Of a stretch of 64,000 nucleotides of DNA, positions 1 through 15,400 are shown piece after piece. Each line of letters starts with the position of its first letter. Position 1 is the first letter of the stretch. The stretch covers positions 84,785-148,784 of the forward strand of contig NMRB01000706.1 in NCBI GenBank assembly GCA_002633025.1, in the 5' to 3' direction. Source of the DNA: Notospermus geniculatus (lineage: Eukaryota; Nemertea; Pilidiophora; Heteronemertea; Lineidae). The position numbers and the translations under genes were made by a program. The notes below the pieces were generated by a model. That model saw only the letters and a list, made by a program, of their open reading frames with translations, searched no databases and was not told the DNA's origin.

Positions 1-408
1 ACACTGATCTCAGACTGAAGTCCACAAAATGCGTAGAAGTTCCCAGAAACTGTGTTTAAAACGATGAGTCCTCTGATTGGGTCACACACCACATTGAACA
101 CAATGCAAACCACACTAGCCCCCATTCCTTGATTATTTCAAGCAACGCCCGCAAAAATGTCAGTAGCCAGACGATATATCTTGCTCGACCAATAAGTAAC
201 AAGGTCAGTAAATTACTTCCCTAATTCAGTGAGGTTTTTTACAATTACAGTTTATATGAAGACAATTAGAGCAGAAACCTTTATAACAAGTACAAATGTA
301 CAATCCGGTACGTGCAAAGCAGCACCATGTATGATTTCTGATTGGAAGTCGAACCTGATCAGTTGCAAATCTCTTTTCCATGCATTTCACTGAAACATCA
401 CAACTTAC

Positions 409-3400
409 CTAGCCATCTTTACAATCCTTGGTTTGGTTTTCGGCTTGGGAGCCACTTTTGGACCGGCGGAACTCTTCAGAGCACTCTTCCTTGGGAGCAT
501 ATGAGGATTTGGTTCTCGTGCCGGAATCTCCTCCACCCGGCTCGTATCGATTACGGTAAACGGTAAATGAGAAGTTCCCAGCGGTAACGTCGGACTCGCA
601 GACGGGCGTGGTAACGTGTTACTGGTGTATGAAAATCGCTGCATACTTGACACGGGTGTTGATAAAGAGTAGTCACTTTGATGAACACGAGGTGAGCTAG
701 GCGGTAACGTTGCGTAGTGGCCATGATGCATGACGCTGACGCCACCTTTTGGGATTACATGATTTTGATGAGGCACATTGTCATACTGTTCATTCCGTTG
801 CACTTGCGAATCGTAAGATGGGGTATATGGATGGGATGCTTAAATGGAGAAAAAATATTGATGACTTTGCATCGCTAAATAAAGGGTTAATTCTGGCTGA
901 CCCAATTATTCGTCCATCGATAGTGCATTAATTCAATGATTAATTATCAACCCTGTGCACTTGGGACACCAGAGGAATCAGATTCTAGGTTTACAATCAT
1001 GGAAGTAGGTTAGATACCCAGCAAATATCACATTTGATAAACAAGCCTCAAGCCAATGAAAGCAGCAGTTGGCATCTGTCCTTTTCAGCACATATGGGGA
1101 AACAGCAGGCCACACATTGAAGTCCAGGTATTGACTTCATTCTATGTGTGTCTACAGCTCCAGGCGAGCTGAATAGAGCCTGTTTAGTCGCATTGTTGGG
1201 GAAATTTGCACCCCTTTATGTTCGTGTCTGGGATCTGATTAGCTCCGATAAAAAATGCGAAAATGTACCCTAGACACAATGGCAGAACAGCCAAGTGTGA
1301 AAACAGAAATCAATGCATTTAATTTCAAATGATCAAAGAAGAAACATGCTCTGAGTTATGTCTATCAGAAGATTCCATGAAATCCACCTCAGGATTTGTG
1401 TTCTCTCATATTCCAGCCAATTAGAAGGGTTTTAACATTCTTCACAGTAACTAGAACCTGACGCCATGACAGTATCATTTTGATTTGATAGGATGAAACG
1501 TAAGAGAATCTGTCGAGTAAGATAGCACCCACTCGCAATATCAAATTCAGCTTGGAGAATCGCATGCACTTTTAGCTAGCAAAGCATAACAAGACTGGAC
1601 AATTCTGACAATATTGTGCAGAAATGAATATGACATTCTGACCAACTTAGGGTGAACTGAACACCACGTGTTCTCAACAGAAGTAGATTGATCAATATGG
1701 AAGTATCTCGATCACGTGCACTAGTCTTCATCAGTATTGTCTTGAGCTCAAACAATATGGTGCTATTTCAAAGTAAATCTGCAGCACAGAGAAGTCTATC
1801 TTTGGCTCTGAACTTTGCTTATGTGGAAATATGCATTTTTCAAAAAAGAAAATTAGCCACCATTCTCTGTCTATTTTCATGGCCAGAAACCCACTGTTTC
1901 AGCTGAATGATGATCAAGGCAGAACCATATTTGATGCGGTGAAGTTGAAACACTATAGCTGATGGCATTTTCCTTAGTTCATCTCACTGACCATCCTGTT
2001 CAAGGTCAGCTGATGATTTTGCTATGTCAGCCAGGTCAGTGTTTCCGCCAGAGGGTACGCAGGGGACGCTGTGAGTACCCTCAAAGGAACAGAAAAGGGC
2101 CATTTTCTTTAATTTCATTGGGTTTTTTGCTGATTTTGAAGAACTGCATACCCTCAAAAATATTTCTGGCAGAAACCCTGCAGGTGTTACCTTGAATTCT
2201 AAATTTGGGGGTTTTTCAAGAAAATTTTAGAAAGAGCGATACATTTTTAGGACGAGGTTGATTCCACCAACCCACTTCCATCCCCCACAGGCAGAACTGT
2301 ATACTCCCAACATCATACCTTCTTCCTTTCGCTGCACGACCTCTTCATAATTATGGAATTTATGCTGTGGCGGCAGAGGAGGCAGGACTTTAAATGCCAT
2401 CACAGTGGGATTCTGATGCTGAGGTGTATTCGTGGTAGGTTCTCGGGACATTTCATGATGTGCCGTAAGGGACGAGGCCGGACGTATCGTCCCTGGAAGT
2501 AAATGCAGGATGTGAGGAGGGAAGGAGGACAACATGGCATGGATTTGACATGCAGAATTAAGGATTTTTCTTACTACGGTCTGGAATATATGATATCGGC
2601 TGAGCAGATCTCAACTTAGGATATATCTTCTCTGGGATGGTTTCCACATACCACAAGACTCAAACTGTAGATACCAGGTTCGTGGGAAAGGAATGGAACA
2701 ATCATTCAGGGAATTATCAGGTCAAGTAATGCGGGCTGATGCCCATAATCTACGAAGTGCTCCGATGAGCATTAGGGAACAAGGATGCTGTAGCCAATCT
2801 TACCTTCACCACGATGATCAAGGAGAAAAGTGCTAAAGAAAGCGGTATTTCAAGGACAGCAGCAACAGAACCAAGCTTTGGTTTAACCCTTTGAAGGCTA
2901 AAGGCTAGGTCACATATCCACTCCGGGGCCCGTACGGCGAGTAAAAAGAGACATTTGGACCAAATTCTACGGTGCCCAGTTTGATCCAGTCTAATTTCCA
3001 GTTATCCATTGAGGCGATTTCGGCATAATTCATCTTAGATCCGTGTTTCAGTATCTAAAATCCACTGCAAGCCGCTGGGTGGGGAAAATCGTACGGGGCC
3101 CGGTGGATTTGTGACCTAGGCTTTATATGGAAACTTCCCAATGGAAATGAGCTGACTTCACCATCAGTAATAGAAATAATCGTATTGTACTTTTGGGCGA
3201 TCTGGGCTAAAAAGGTTGAAAGGAATTTCCATGCAAAACTTACCTTTCCTAGCGACAGCGCCAGGCTGTGTGCCATATCCAAAAAGGGAACCTAGGCCCT
3301 TCACACACATGGCAAGCGATTGAAATCACATAGAGTTGACAAGTACATTTTGGACACACTAATAGATGAAAAGAGGCGACCGAAGTTGCCAGTCCAGCTT

Positions 3401-6400
3401 CTATTCTACTTCAAATCAATAACACAACAGGATTTCATTTTGGCTCTTTCCATATCAGCAGCAATTAGAAATACACCCACATCATTATGTGAAAACAAGC
3501 ATGGCATCACTCGTTAAGCATTTAAATGCAGTTGCCTTTGGTGCAGAAAATCACAGCAATAAATTTTGATTTGGAATTCTTGAATATTTGGAAAAGCAGA
3601 TGTAGAACTACATAACATGTAGCATAGGATCAATAAAGAATTAATCGATATCATTGTACACACCATGCCAGTTTTGCGTTCAGTGGTTAGGCCAAGATAT
3701 GGTACATGTGGTAGTGATCAATACAGCCACACACAGGCCCTGTTGACTCAGAGTGGCTTTCAATAGGCCGCTTGAAATTGTCAACAAGAAAAAACTATAT
3801 CACAATACCACACGAGTCTGGACCCAACCTTGAAAATTTCTATGAATTTCAGTTAGCTTTAAGTCATTTAGAATTTAAATTCTATCAGTCCCATTCTCAC
3901 TTTCAGCATTGGACATACTAAGGGTCAGGGTTAGGGTTAGTCATGACAACTGGTATCCATGAGTAAGAGAAGGAGAGTTCCCCATGGAAAAAAAGCCAAT
4001 CCCCTTCAGTTCTGCTGTTCCTAGCCGACCATCAACGAGCCCACCTTTGATGTTTACATTGAGGCCAGCCTTCAAAATAATGCATTGGAATACCAGCAAA
4101 GGTATCCTATTGAAGCTAATAACAATAACAGTATGGACTTCTGACACAGAGAACGTAGAAGTTCTCTCCCTGCATCACCTTAGGCAGGTGGAGAAATGGT
4201 AGATAGATAAACCAAGTATTTTTGAATGATCACGAGGTTTGTGGTACTCCTTGTGGTGCAACGCAGTTCAATACATCCTAGGAATACTGCTATGATGGCT
4301 AATGTCCAAGTGCAGCATATTCAGAATTCAAATCCGCGGGTCACTCAATGTAATAACAGATGTAATTATCGCAACGCCATCTGTCGCCGGGTCTAGAACT
4401 AAGATAACTGCACTTACACCTGAAGCAGAAGCCCGGGTCAAGTCCGGACATAATCTAGACCCACAGGAGAAGGCAGGAGAAGTCCGGACTTCAATTGTAG
4501 TGCAAGTATGGCTATAGTCTCAACAGGCCTCCTCAATACACTTATAACCAAAAGTCAAGGTTGAGTTTCTGATATGCCCAGGCTCTTGATACATATGTTT
4601 TAATGTTGGTTTTTACACCAGCTGCAGACAATGCCATTGGCATTAGCTCATCCAGGTGAAGTTAGTCTTTTTCACAAATTTTTTCCCCTAAGATTGCTCA
4701 ACAATATATCATGGCAAGACATTGTTCAGCCATGAATCCTTCGACAGCATCAAAATCTGACTGCTTAGAGGTGTGCAAGAACTAATGTTATGCAGCACAG
4801 TGCTTTCACTTGACTTTTTCCTTACCTTCATGTTCGTGTTCACAGCTTCCAACATGATCCTTCACAGTGTTTAGTCCTGCTTTGGTCAACTTGGCAACTT
4901 TGGTACCCTAACGCCTGAAGATTCACTTTAACCCAACCCTGACATACCTATATCTTGCTACCATAGCGAGGTCGGGACCTGACTAGAAAACATCCGATGT
5001 TTGAAGTGTTTGTGGTCTTATGTGTAAATCAAACGTCAGGATTATTACTTGCATACTCCATGTTGAAAGTTTCATTGACAGGTAACAAACAAACCAAACA
5101 GGCTTAGGTTTGCCCAGGGGTACATTGGCTTAGTTAAGGATGCAGACAAGACCAAGTGATGGAAACTTACTTACCCTGATCAGCAACTTGGCGCCTGGGG
5201 AAGGGTAAGGCTATATCTATGGAGAAGAGGGGTCTGAATTCCCTTACCCTTTAATACTTACCTAAACTATCACTATGTGCTACCTGAGGCTCTGGGGATA
5301 ATGACTGCGATGCCATTGGTATGTTATTGCCATCGTAGTCGTCGTGTGGATAGTGGGTGTCACTAGGACCCATCGTCGACACCAACGGTGTCGAACCATT
5401 TGCTGTGGGAACTTCATACTTGTCTTCTTTCACCGAGTCTGGAAGGATAAAAGAAAAGCACGAGGTGAATCAGAGGGATTAGCTCACCAGAGAGGGATTG
5501 GGAAGAAATTAACATGGTGCAACTATTACCGGTACTATCCTCTGAATCAAAAGATAAAGGGAGCTGCCTCAGCAGCAGGTGCAACTTCATCACTGTCAAA
5601 GAATCATCATGTTGATCTGGCGACTATCTTTGGAGGCCAGTTTTGGAATAGAATCCACACAACCACACATGGAATTCCTACCCAATTATATCGATTTACA
5701 TGTACATGTACCTTTCTTTTTCTCCTGCTTCTGGTTATCTTTAGATGAAGAGGGTCTGATTTGCTGCAGAAGCGATTTCAAGAAATTTTCCTTCATATTT
5801 GCTTTACTCATGTCGCGAAACGAAAGAGGACACAGTGTTGAGCTTAGTTATGGGAAAATCTGTGAAATATGACCCAAAAGAGATCTGCTCCTTCCTGAAT
5901 TAATCATGTGAATTAATTCGAGCGTGTAATTTATGCTGACTTGAAATGGTTATGGAAGCAGGAATATGATATGAGTTCGGCAAACATGGACACAGTAACA
6001 ACACGATCCAGGAATTACTTCAGAGGCCATCCGAAACAGCAGAATAACTGAAATAGCACCACGATAACCAGCCAAAGTCCTGTGACAGCACGCCAATCAC
6101 AAAGTGTCCACCTACAGTCTTCCTTTTAGGTTGCAATTCTAGAAACAAATGAATACATAAGCCCAAGACTCGGCTTTCCACAGAATTACACGTATATCTG
6201 ATTGGGTTTTCTGGGCTTGTTCGTTGGGTCTGTCTATGCGAGTTCTTTACATAAAAATTCCTCTTTGTACTTAGGTATTATCAAAAATAGATAAGAGAGG
6301 ATCTATTTTTGGTATTATGCAAGCAAAATTGTGTCATGGACTATCCTCGACTGGTCAAATTTCCCAAATAACACCGCAGAGTTCACATCAGGTTAAGGAC

Positions 6401-9400
6401 AGTAATCGCCAACCGTATCCATGGATGAATGAACGAAAAACAGCGAATTTCACCAATCCTGCCTGTACCACCAATTCCAGTTGTGGCTAGGTAGGAAATA
6501 ACCCATCACGACACTGCAATTGGATATCACAATACAGAGTTGACTAAGCGAGGAATCCACAGGTTGTGTGTTCTATATTTAGCCGTATGATTAACCAATT
6601 GATAAATGTACCAGTCGATAATTCCACCCTGCTGTGAGGGAACAGTTTATTTGTCAGAGGAGAAAAACCAGTGAACTCCTGGGAGTGATTTCCGATGATT
6701 CAAATCAAATGGGTGCGATTACTGAGGATCCAAAGTATTTTTCATTCATTAAATTAGTTTACTGCCATCAAGAATCTGAAAGAGAAGTATCCAGGATTGC
6801 TGGTTGGTTTGTCACTGACTGTTTATCCACACCTGGTATATGTCAACAGAAACCGCTTTGAAACCACAACAGACGAGAACCAATACCATTCATCCGTTCA
6901 CTGGATGACAACATCCTGGTCCCTGTCTAAAAGGAATGGAATATTTCTGGACGCTATATAAAACGACAAGGCCTACATGTATGAAGAACCTGGGGTAGCG
7001 AGCATAAAGGGGTCGTAACCCTACGTCTGGCCTAAGCCAGGCGTAGTGCTCGTTGTGGCCCTTGCACTACGCCTGGTTTAGGCCTGACGTAGGGTTACGA
7101 CCTCTTTATGCTCGCTACCCCTGGGCCTGAAAAAAACTCCCTGCAATAGTCAAGCCTGAGACCATCACCTTCCAAAATATTGGAGTGCACTATGGCGTCA
7201 GGTCTAGATTGACAGGAGGACTGGGCCGGTTGCTAACTCACGACGATATTTGGTTAGCATTGCGTTCTCTGCTCAAGATTCACGAGTTCATGCCCCCTTC
7301 TTGCAGTACAGAGATTTTCAAAGCAAAACAATGCCAATTGCTTTTTTGATCAGGGTAAGAAAACCTGCCAGTGCCAAAGATGGGGTTTCATGAAGCACTG
7401 AGGCAAGATGCGGCCTGCCAACCAGAAATTTCAAAGCTCTGATTGGACAAGGCCTGTAGATTGTTGGCACTGGGAGTGTCAGAGTCAACACAACCAGATG
7501 ACGCCAACGCCAACAGCCCGCCAGATTTCTTATACATTATTTATAGCATCATAGTTCGTTTCAACATTCGAACAATGGTATTCATTTTACACAACTGTAT
7601 GAGTTACTCTGAATGCTATCAGATTTATTCTCCAAGAAAGACGTGATTGAACTACAGTTTCCTCTTGGTGTTCAAGTCCCAGACACTGGGTAGCCAACGG
7701 CAGAGAAGGCTGTCATGAATTATAGGCAACAAATTCTTTATTCATCCTAATGATGATACATTACGCCATTAATATGCCAGTGCTCACTTTTTAGGACTTC
7801 GAAAACAAGGTTATTGGCACTCTGTGTATACAGGAAGAGACTGATGCCTTGGTCAGTTTGAATAATATGATAAATCACCCGACTGTCTGTAATTGCGATC
7901 TAGATTATGATATCAGAAAGATCAACTGATTCACCTTGCTTTTTGGTTTTTTTACACGAAATCAACATTTGATGGAAACCGGGTAGTTTAATTGAGGAAA
8001 AACACAATTACCGGTAATCAATGGGAACTGAATCACTTGACCTATGGAATCGTCTAGAAACTGAGTGTTCACTGGGATGCTGCCAAACTGGACTGAGACT
8101 GAGACTGTGGAAGACAGCTATCACCAACCAAATAATTCAATCAGGAAAGAACACATTCATGACATTTACCAAGCAAATACAACATGGTTTTTGTCATGTA
8201 GAAGTGGTAGACACTAGAACCCCATCCAACGAATTCTTCTCAAATGCAAAACGAAAGACACCTTAACCTTAATCAGCAGGTATCACGACTCAAATTCTCC
8301 CATATTATGTAACAGGCCTAATCAGGACACGCACGGCATAGCAGAAGCCAGAAAAGACAGAAGACCATGAAATCGACAAAACTGGATAAGTAGCCTGTGG
8401 TGGTTGAGAATCAGGTAGACCGTACTCGGAAGTAGAAATGAGACTGGACCTGACCAGAATTGAGACAGCATCCCAGACATGACGATTAATGAGACGATGA
8501 TTCTGACATGTCTGTTCATTCACATGAAGGAAAACGAGCACAGGTATTAGGATTCCTACACATAAAATGTATGTCCATGAAAAATAAACCCGTCCATTCC
8601 AAGCACGAGAGTGTCAATGACCGTATCTTGTACTGTATTATACATCAACATGTCCTGAGAACGTGACCATCCCAGCTGTTGAAGAAATGGCGTGGCTTCA
8701 GCAAACTTCCCAGTATAAGCCAGTCAGCTGACTAACCAGGGCAGTCCTGCGCTGGGACAACAGGGAATTCTATCATACATGTTTATTGACTGACTAAGCA
8801 TTCAATCCGCCATAACAATCCACCAGAAGCATAGGTAGACACATGGTGGTCAATACAATGGACTAAAGTGTATTACAGGAATGGTCCTGGATATTTCTGC
8901 AATATATTGTTTCTCCTAATTTAAAAGATTATTGCTGCTTCAAGGCAAATTGAAAAGATAGGCCAAGATTTATCATAAAGATAGGCCAAGTTCTCCATTG
9001 GCTTGACCTGGCAGGAGAGAGAAATCATTTTACAAGACAGTGCAGAATAATTATATTTCATGTTTAATATTGATTTTACAAATTTCCAAACATTCGTCAG
9101 GTCAACAATGATGTGAATCAGATGAACAATGGCAATGTGTACCACATGTGACAATGCTTTGGAGTACGTGGAGCACATGTATTTTATCACCGATTTTCCT
9201 TGAAACACAAACCATCCAGAATTTGCATCATCAGTAAATAATGGCTTAAAGCGCACTCTCCAAGAACAGAACCTGTAAAAATGCACATTGATCATACACA
9301 CAATATTAGATAGGACTGCAGATCGTTTCAGAGGAAACGCTCGCTGGACAACGTCCTGAGGTAATCAGTGGTTCTTAGCGATGACATGGAGCGACGGCTA

Positions 9401-12400
9401 GGCCTATAGGACCACTGCATAATTACCTCTGATTACCTCAAGATGCCCGAGTCGAGAAAAGGGAATAGCATTGACGCTGAGCAACATTTTTATGGAACAC
9501 ACCTTGAGCTGTGAATGAGCAGTGATATCACCACACCCTGAGCAGAGAGCCATCTGTAAATAATCGATATGCTCAAACATGAGCGCCTTGATGAATATTG
9601 TCTTATAATCCTAAGGGGCCAGTGTGTGTGGGAGTTCAAGAGTCATTCAGAGGCAAGAAAATTGGCAGATGAGATGTTGTCCCTGTACATCCCTGATCTT
9701 AGACATGCAGTGGCTCACTGCCTGATGATGCCAAAACTCTTTAGCGGCTGAAACACTGATAATTTGGTATGAGTGTAGCCTATCGTCCTATTGGGGGGGG
9801 GGGGGGACCCTGATGTTGGTCTTGGCCCTTGGAATCATTTTTCCAACTTCTGAACAACTGAATAATCAAAAACAGGAAGCAGACGACAACCCTTCCTGGA
9901 ATGCCAACTTGAATCTCAAATCGCACCAGCAGGCATGTCCTGAATTGAAATAAATCAGAGTTGAATTGTGCAAACATTGGCCCACATTATCATAAAATAG
10001 GCCCTCAATGGTTATATTAGTGGGCCAATTATTCATTGTATTAGATCATATTTGGCACAGGCGCTCGAAGGCAACGCAATATATAATGGACAATGATGAA
10101 CAGAAGACAAGGGCCCCTGGCAATACAAGTCATGTGACTATCAAGTAGGCCCACTCACCTGAAAGTGATATCCATCAATGGAATGTGTGCATTGGTTGTG
10201 TAGGCCCAGGGCAGCCATGCCAGGCTGGTCTCGATCGTTGCATGTACTCTTCAATGCTGTATTTCAACAGCAACAAAGATCGGCAACATGAAACCGGTAA
10301 ATGTTGTGTAGGAAGTGCAACTTTCAAGATCTCTACCTATTTTTCTGTGTGACCATTTTGCCTTGTGTCCAATGGGGGGGGGGGGGGGGGGGTNNNNNNN
10401 NNNNNNNNNNNNNNNNNNNNNNNNNNNNNNNNNNNNNNNNNNNNNNNNNNNNNNNNNNNNNNNNNNNNNNNNNNNNNNNNNNNNNNAATAAAGGGGCCCC
10501 TTTAAATGGATTCGAAAAAATATTTGCCGCCAAACGTCAATGGTTGGAAAGGGTAAATCGGGCATGAAAGCACTCAACATCATGCACAAGAAATCAATTG
10601 CTAGATTACACAAGGAATGTGAGAGAGGAGAAAAACGGGTCTGATCCGTGGAAGACTTATTGACAAATACTTGCACTGTGTAATGTTACATCAGATATGT
10701 CACGTATTTAGCTTTTACCCTCCATGTAGCTTTTATATGGTACACTCAACTAGATTGCGGCTGGAGCTGTCAGCCAGGATCAGCCAGCATCAGCCTGAGT
10801 GCCTTCGGTCTACGCTCACGAACAAGGCTCATCTCATTTGACATTCCTTTGGGTGGAATGAAGAAAAACTGTTCAAGTCTTGTGCTCACAACATGTACCA
10901 TCAAAATTTTGATGACACAAGTAAGAATTGGACCTATTCTGACTTCACTTCAGCACACACGTAATCTGGTAATACGTACCGGTATTGGTTTTTCATATGG
11001 CCTTGAGCTTCACTGTGAAGAAGTCAGGAACACTTATAAATGCTTGTATGCACTTTAACTTTTGAGATGGCAGTATCCGGTTCATTACGACTTAAAAACA
11101 CCTCATTAATTCCTACAAGGCCCATACATACATGATTTCATCGGGAGATGGGAGGGTATAAGACCGCATTTTCTCATTACTGCTGATGTATTGATAGTTT
11201 CACTTGTAAAAACATTCCCCTCCTCAGGAGTCCAGGTGTGTGTTTAGTCTCATGTATTAGTCACAACTTGACTTACTGCTTCATCTCACTTGTAAAGGTA
11301 TGGAAGCACCAACAGCCAGCATAGATCAACCACCCATGCTCTGTTGAAGATAGCCATCGGCTTACCAACCTACACCAACAGGCCGCAGTTCAAGCCGAGT
11401 CAGTTGAGAAGCCACATTTAACTCTTCATTTGTTGTGGTCTTGAACTTGAGGATTTGAGGTATCCAAGTTCCCAAGGCTGCAGAGCTTATTCATTTGTCA
11501 AAGCTCTAACAACTGCCTATGGTGGCATCAAGGGCGAGTGACCACTTGAAGAATGATCTGTTGAGCAGTTCCATGGCAAAGGTCTGAATTCCTAACCAAA
11601 CATTACAGGGACGGGTGGGTTGGNTATTTTAGAATAGAAATTAAACCCTCGGCTTCGGGTCTTGGTTGCGACACCAAACCCGCGAGGGTGGAGCAAAAAT
11701 TCCGTCCAAACCCTCGGCGAAGCGCCTCGGGTTTGGACTACATTTTAGCTCCACCTTCGCGGGTTTGGTGTCGCAACCAAGACCCTCCGCCTCGGGTTTA
11801 ATTCCTTAAACCATGATATCCAGTCCTTGCATGCCATTCACAATCATACTATTACTAGTCCCTCCATTTGTCGAAAATAATGCGTGATTTCCACCAGAAA
11901 TCAACTTATCTCGCTCATGTTTTGACATACTGCCGTAGTATTTATCAATCATGCTGTCCTGACCTGATTTGAAATCCAGGTCGGCAGGTGATCGGGCATC
12001 TCATCGTATGGTTGACATGATAATTGAAGAGCTATTCATGCATGTTATGATGAAGACAGTTGAAATGGCCCCCAACTATCGTCAGAATGACGTCATTAAC
12101 ATCCGGGCCCTGACAGCTTGGACAATACCAATATCAGGGCAGGGAATTGGCATTTTTTTATTCTGGTACACCCTGTATGCAAATAATAACAATATAAAGA
12201 AGTGCATGTATAATCAACCTCAAGACAAAACTGTTTTGGAGGAGTAACAAATTATTTCATTCATAAATAAACATGCATTAGTAACTGTCTTCTATAAAAC
12301 CAAGAACGTTATGAAAGCTAAACAAGACTGTATATAAACACATGAAAACCACACTCCAGGCAGAACAGTCTGCTCAGTAAGATGCTCAGATGATCAAATT

Positions 12401-15400
12401 TGAGACACCACGTGTCGGTCTGTTTTGTACACCAATAAATATGGTATTTTATCATTCTTCAATAATGCAGTGGTAATACAACATGTATGCATGAACTGCC
12501 AATGAAACCCAGCCCTTTATCAAGTGAGTCAATGACATGCCGAGGCATGAGATCCTGTCATTACCATGGCTATAGGACTGCTCCATAAGGCATCAAGCCA
12601 GTGATTTTCCACAGAATATTGATCCCCTAATGGGTGTCTCCGGTTTTTATAAGACTCAGGCAGGTGGACACACTGTAGTACAATCACTTGTCAGCACATT
12701 CTTAGCATTGTCTCACTGATAATATCACCTTGTCGATGATCCAGTTCCAGGTTGTTGAACCAAACAGATAGGGTCAAGTGTTGAGGTTAGTCAGCCTTGT
12801 TGGGGTGTGACGTACATGTACATACATGTACATGTGGTCAATGACGCAGATGTTAATTCTCTGACATATCATGTGGTATACCTGTATGGGAGCAACTGCT
12901 TATCTCAAGAGTTTTAATTCTGTCCTCAGGGTCAAGTGAATACACACGAGAGTTCAAGGGCAGAATGTAGACACAGGGAATAGGAGCTGTCAGTGAGTTG
13001 ACCAATAGGAGTCACTACGGCCCAATTCAATGCATATAGCGGACCCATTCATTCTTGTTCAGCACTAATCACGTGGATTTTCCTGTGTATTGGTCCGCTA
13101 GAACTTTGCTGCCATCTTTTAGCAATACGCGCGGCTGCGAGCTCCTACTGGCAAAGAGTGCCCCCCCACGAGGAAAGCATAGGTCAACCTGTCAAACTGA
13201 ATACAAAAGGAGATCCCAGTGCCAAGGGGAAGACCTTGGTAGGCAAATGACTTGCTGTCAAAACCATGGCGTTTTCAACTGATGTGACCTTACAGTACAC
13301 AAAAATTTTTATCGACATGCGATACTAAATTACACAGTACTAAATCTTATAAAGCCCAAAATCCACATCCAAGTCTCATGTTGTTGATTAGAAGCAATTG
13401 ACCCAATTTAGTGTCCTCAAAATTAGTCGGATGCAATCAGACAGTAATCAGTTGATTCCATAGTCTTTCAGTTTAACTAAGTCCTGATAGTGATAGGGCA
13501 TGGGTCAAATGGATTCAAGTTTTTAGTAATCTGTCCAGCATGAAACTGTACATACAAGATTCATTAGCAATTCATGTACGGCTTTGAAGTTAATGAGGTA
13601 GAATTGAAGTGTTGTAGCTCACAGCCTCAGCAGCAGGCAATCAACGAACCCCCTAGGACTTTTCTTCTCTCATCAGATTGAGGCTAAGATCATACAATAG
13701 ATGAAGGGAACTAGCTACATATTCCAAAGATGGACGTTTGGTTAATGATATTACCCTTTCTTCATCCACTCTCATCCGCAGTTCTTCCATGGTTCCTGCG
13801 GCTTTTTGGTGACCAAAATTAAGGCCTTTTTAAGGCTTTTTAAGGTCAGTCCAGGAAAAATTTAAGGCCAAGTTGTCAGGAGTTTTCATGTACTTGCGGT
13901 AAATATTAACTCAGGAGGATGTCATAAAGAACACATAAATGGTTTAGCTCAGCCTGAAGGTTAGCGCTGAGGGCGAGATCCTAACTTTCACGACCGGGCG
14001 TTTTTCAACTGATATGAATAAAAACGTCGTTAGGAAGGGGAAACGGTTTAATGAAATTTCAAAACTGAAGCTACATCAAATTTAAGGCCTTTTTAAGGCC
14101 ACTGAGTGAAAAAATTCCAAATTTAAGGCTTTTTAAGGCCTTAATTCTGAAAAACAAAAATTCCTGACTTTTAATGCTTTTTAAGGATCCGCGGGAGCCC
14201 TGTCTTCCCTCAATAAATTGTTAAATTTAGGAGGGAGTTTTTGAAGTGAAGATCAAGGTTATTGTTCAGTTGGGACAAGGAATGATATACATTTGTATTG
14301 AAGAAAACACCTGGATATTTTAAAGCACTAACAACTGGTTTCTTGGATGATTACCAGTCCCACTCCATCAGAGTGAAATACTAAAAACTCATCTCAAACT
14401 GCACCCACCTATTTCCTTAACCGGTGATAGTGCATCTGCATTTTTTTCTTGGACTTCATCTGTCTGCACATCTTTTGTGTCATCTGGCTTTAAAATACCA
14501 CGTCGAATCAACTCCTCTCGGTTAGATCGAAATGATAAATTCCGTTCGAGATCTGAAAGATGAAGGTTTAGGTTACTTCTGGTTTTGTGCACTCTCCAGA
14601 CTTATAGCCGCACATGCAGTGGAAGAGTCAGACCTAGTTCATGTTTCCAAAATGCCCCTCCCCCTAAATTCAACTTAGTGAGCATTTATTCTGCAACACC
14701 CCCTATGCCAGAGAATGGCTATCAGAGCCACCTTTTCAACAGGTGGTTAATAATACCATCACCCACACGTAGATGGCAGCACCAGCTAGGAGCCAACACT
14801 AAAAATATTTCTTGTTCAGACCAGTTCATACAGGTGGAGGGGTGGAGCCGACTCATCTCATTGATGACTGGCTCTGTGTGAATATCCATAAGTGAGTGCC
14901 ACGACTGATATGGCAGTGATGTGATGATAATGAGAGACAAACGAAAACACAAATTATATCACAGTGCTTCAGGTTTTAAATCTGCAGGAGCTCAATCAGA
15001 TGAGGTCCTCAAAGGCTCGAGGAGAGCTGTTCACACTCGTCAAATTTGATGGTCAGTTACATCAAGGATGCCAAGGAGCGCGGTCAATCGAGCTCCTCGG
15101 TGCAATTTTGCAGGCACGCAGGGGCGCAAGCGTGATTGCGCCCATCTTATGTGAAGCACTGATGCAGTCACACTGCAAGGATGAAGGAATTCCTTAGAAG
15201 GGGTACTGAGGCCCAGGGTGTCCAACTCAACAGGCAGCCTCCCAACTGGACTTAGATGGGAAGAGAGGAAGAAATACAACAGGGTGGCTCGCAGAAAGGG
15301 TCCGTCAAACAATAGAAATGCTATGGTTCAAGGGACACTTTTCTGGGCCAACCAGTAGAATATCATACCTCCAGCAACTTTTTCGATTTTCTCGCTTTTC

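Noticed and set aside
2227-2535. Minus-strand frame starting MLSSFPPHILHLLPG
   Set aside because: The region is a real Phactr exon, but only 2319-2492 in this frame. The start codon lies in the pyrimidine tract of the upstream intron and is not used.
3921-3945. AGGGTCAGGGTTAGGGTTAG, telomere-like
   Set aside because: Only two exact TTAGGG-type units in unique intron sequence; not an array.
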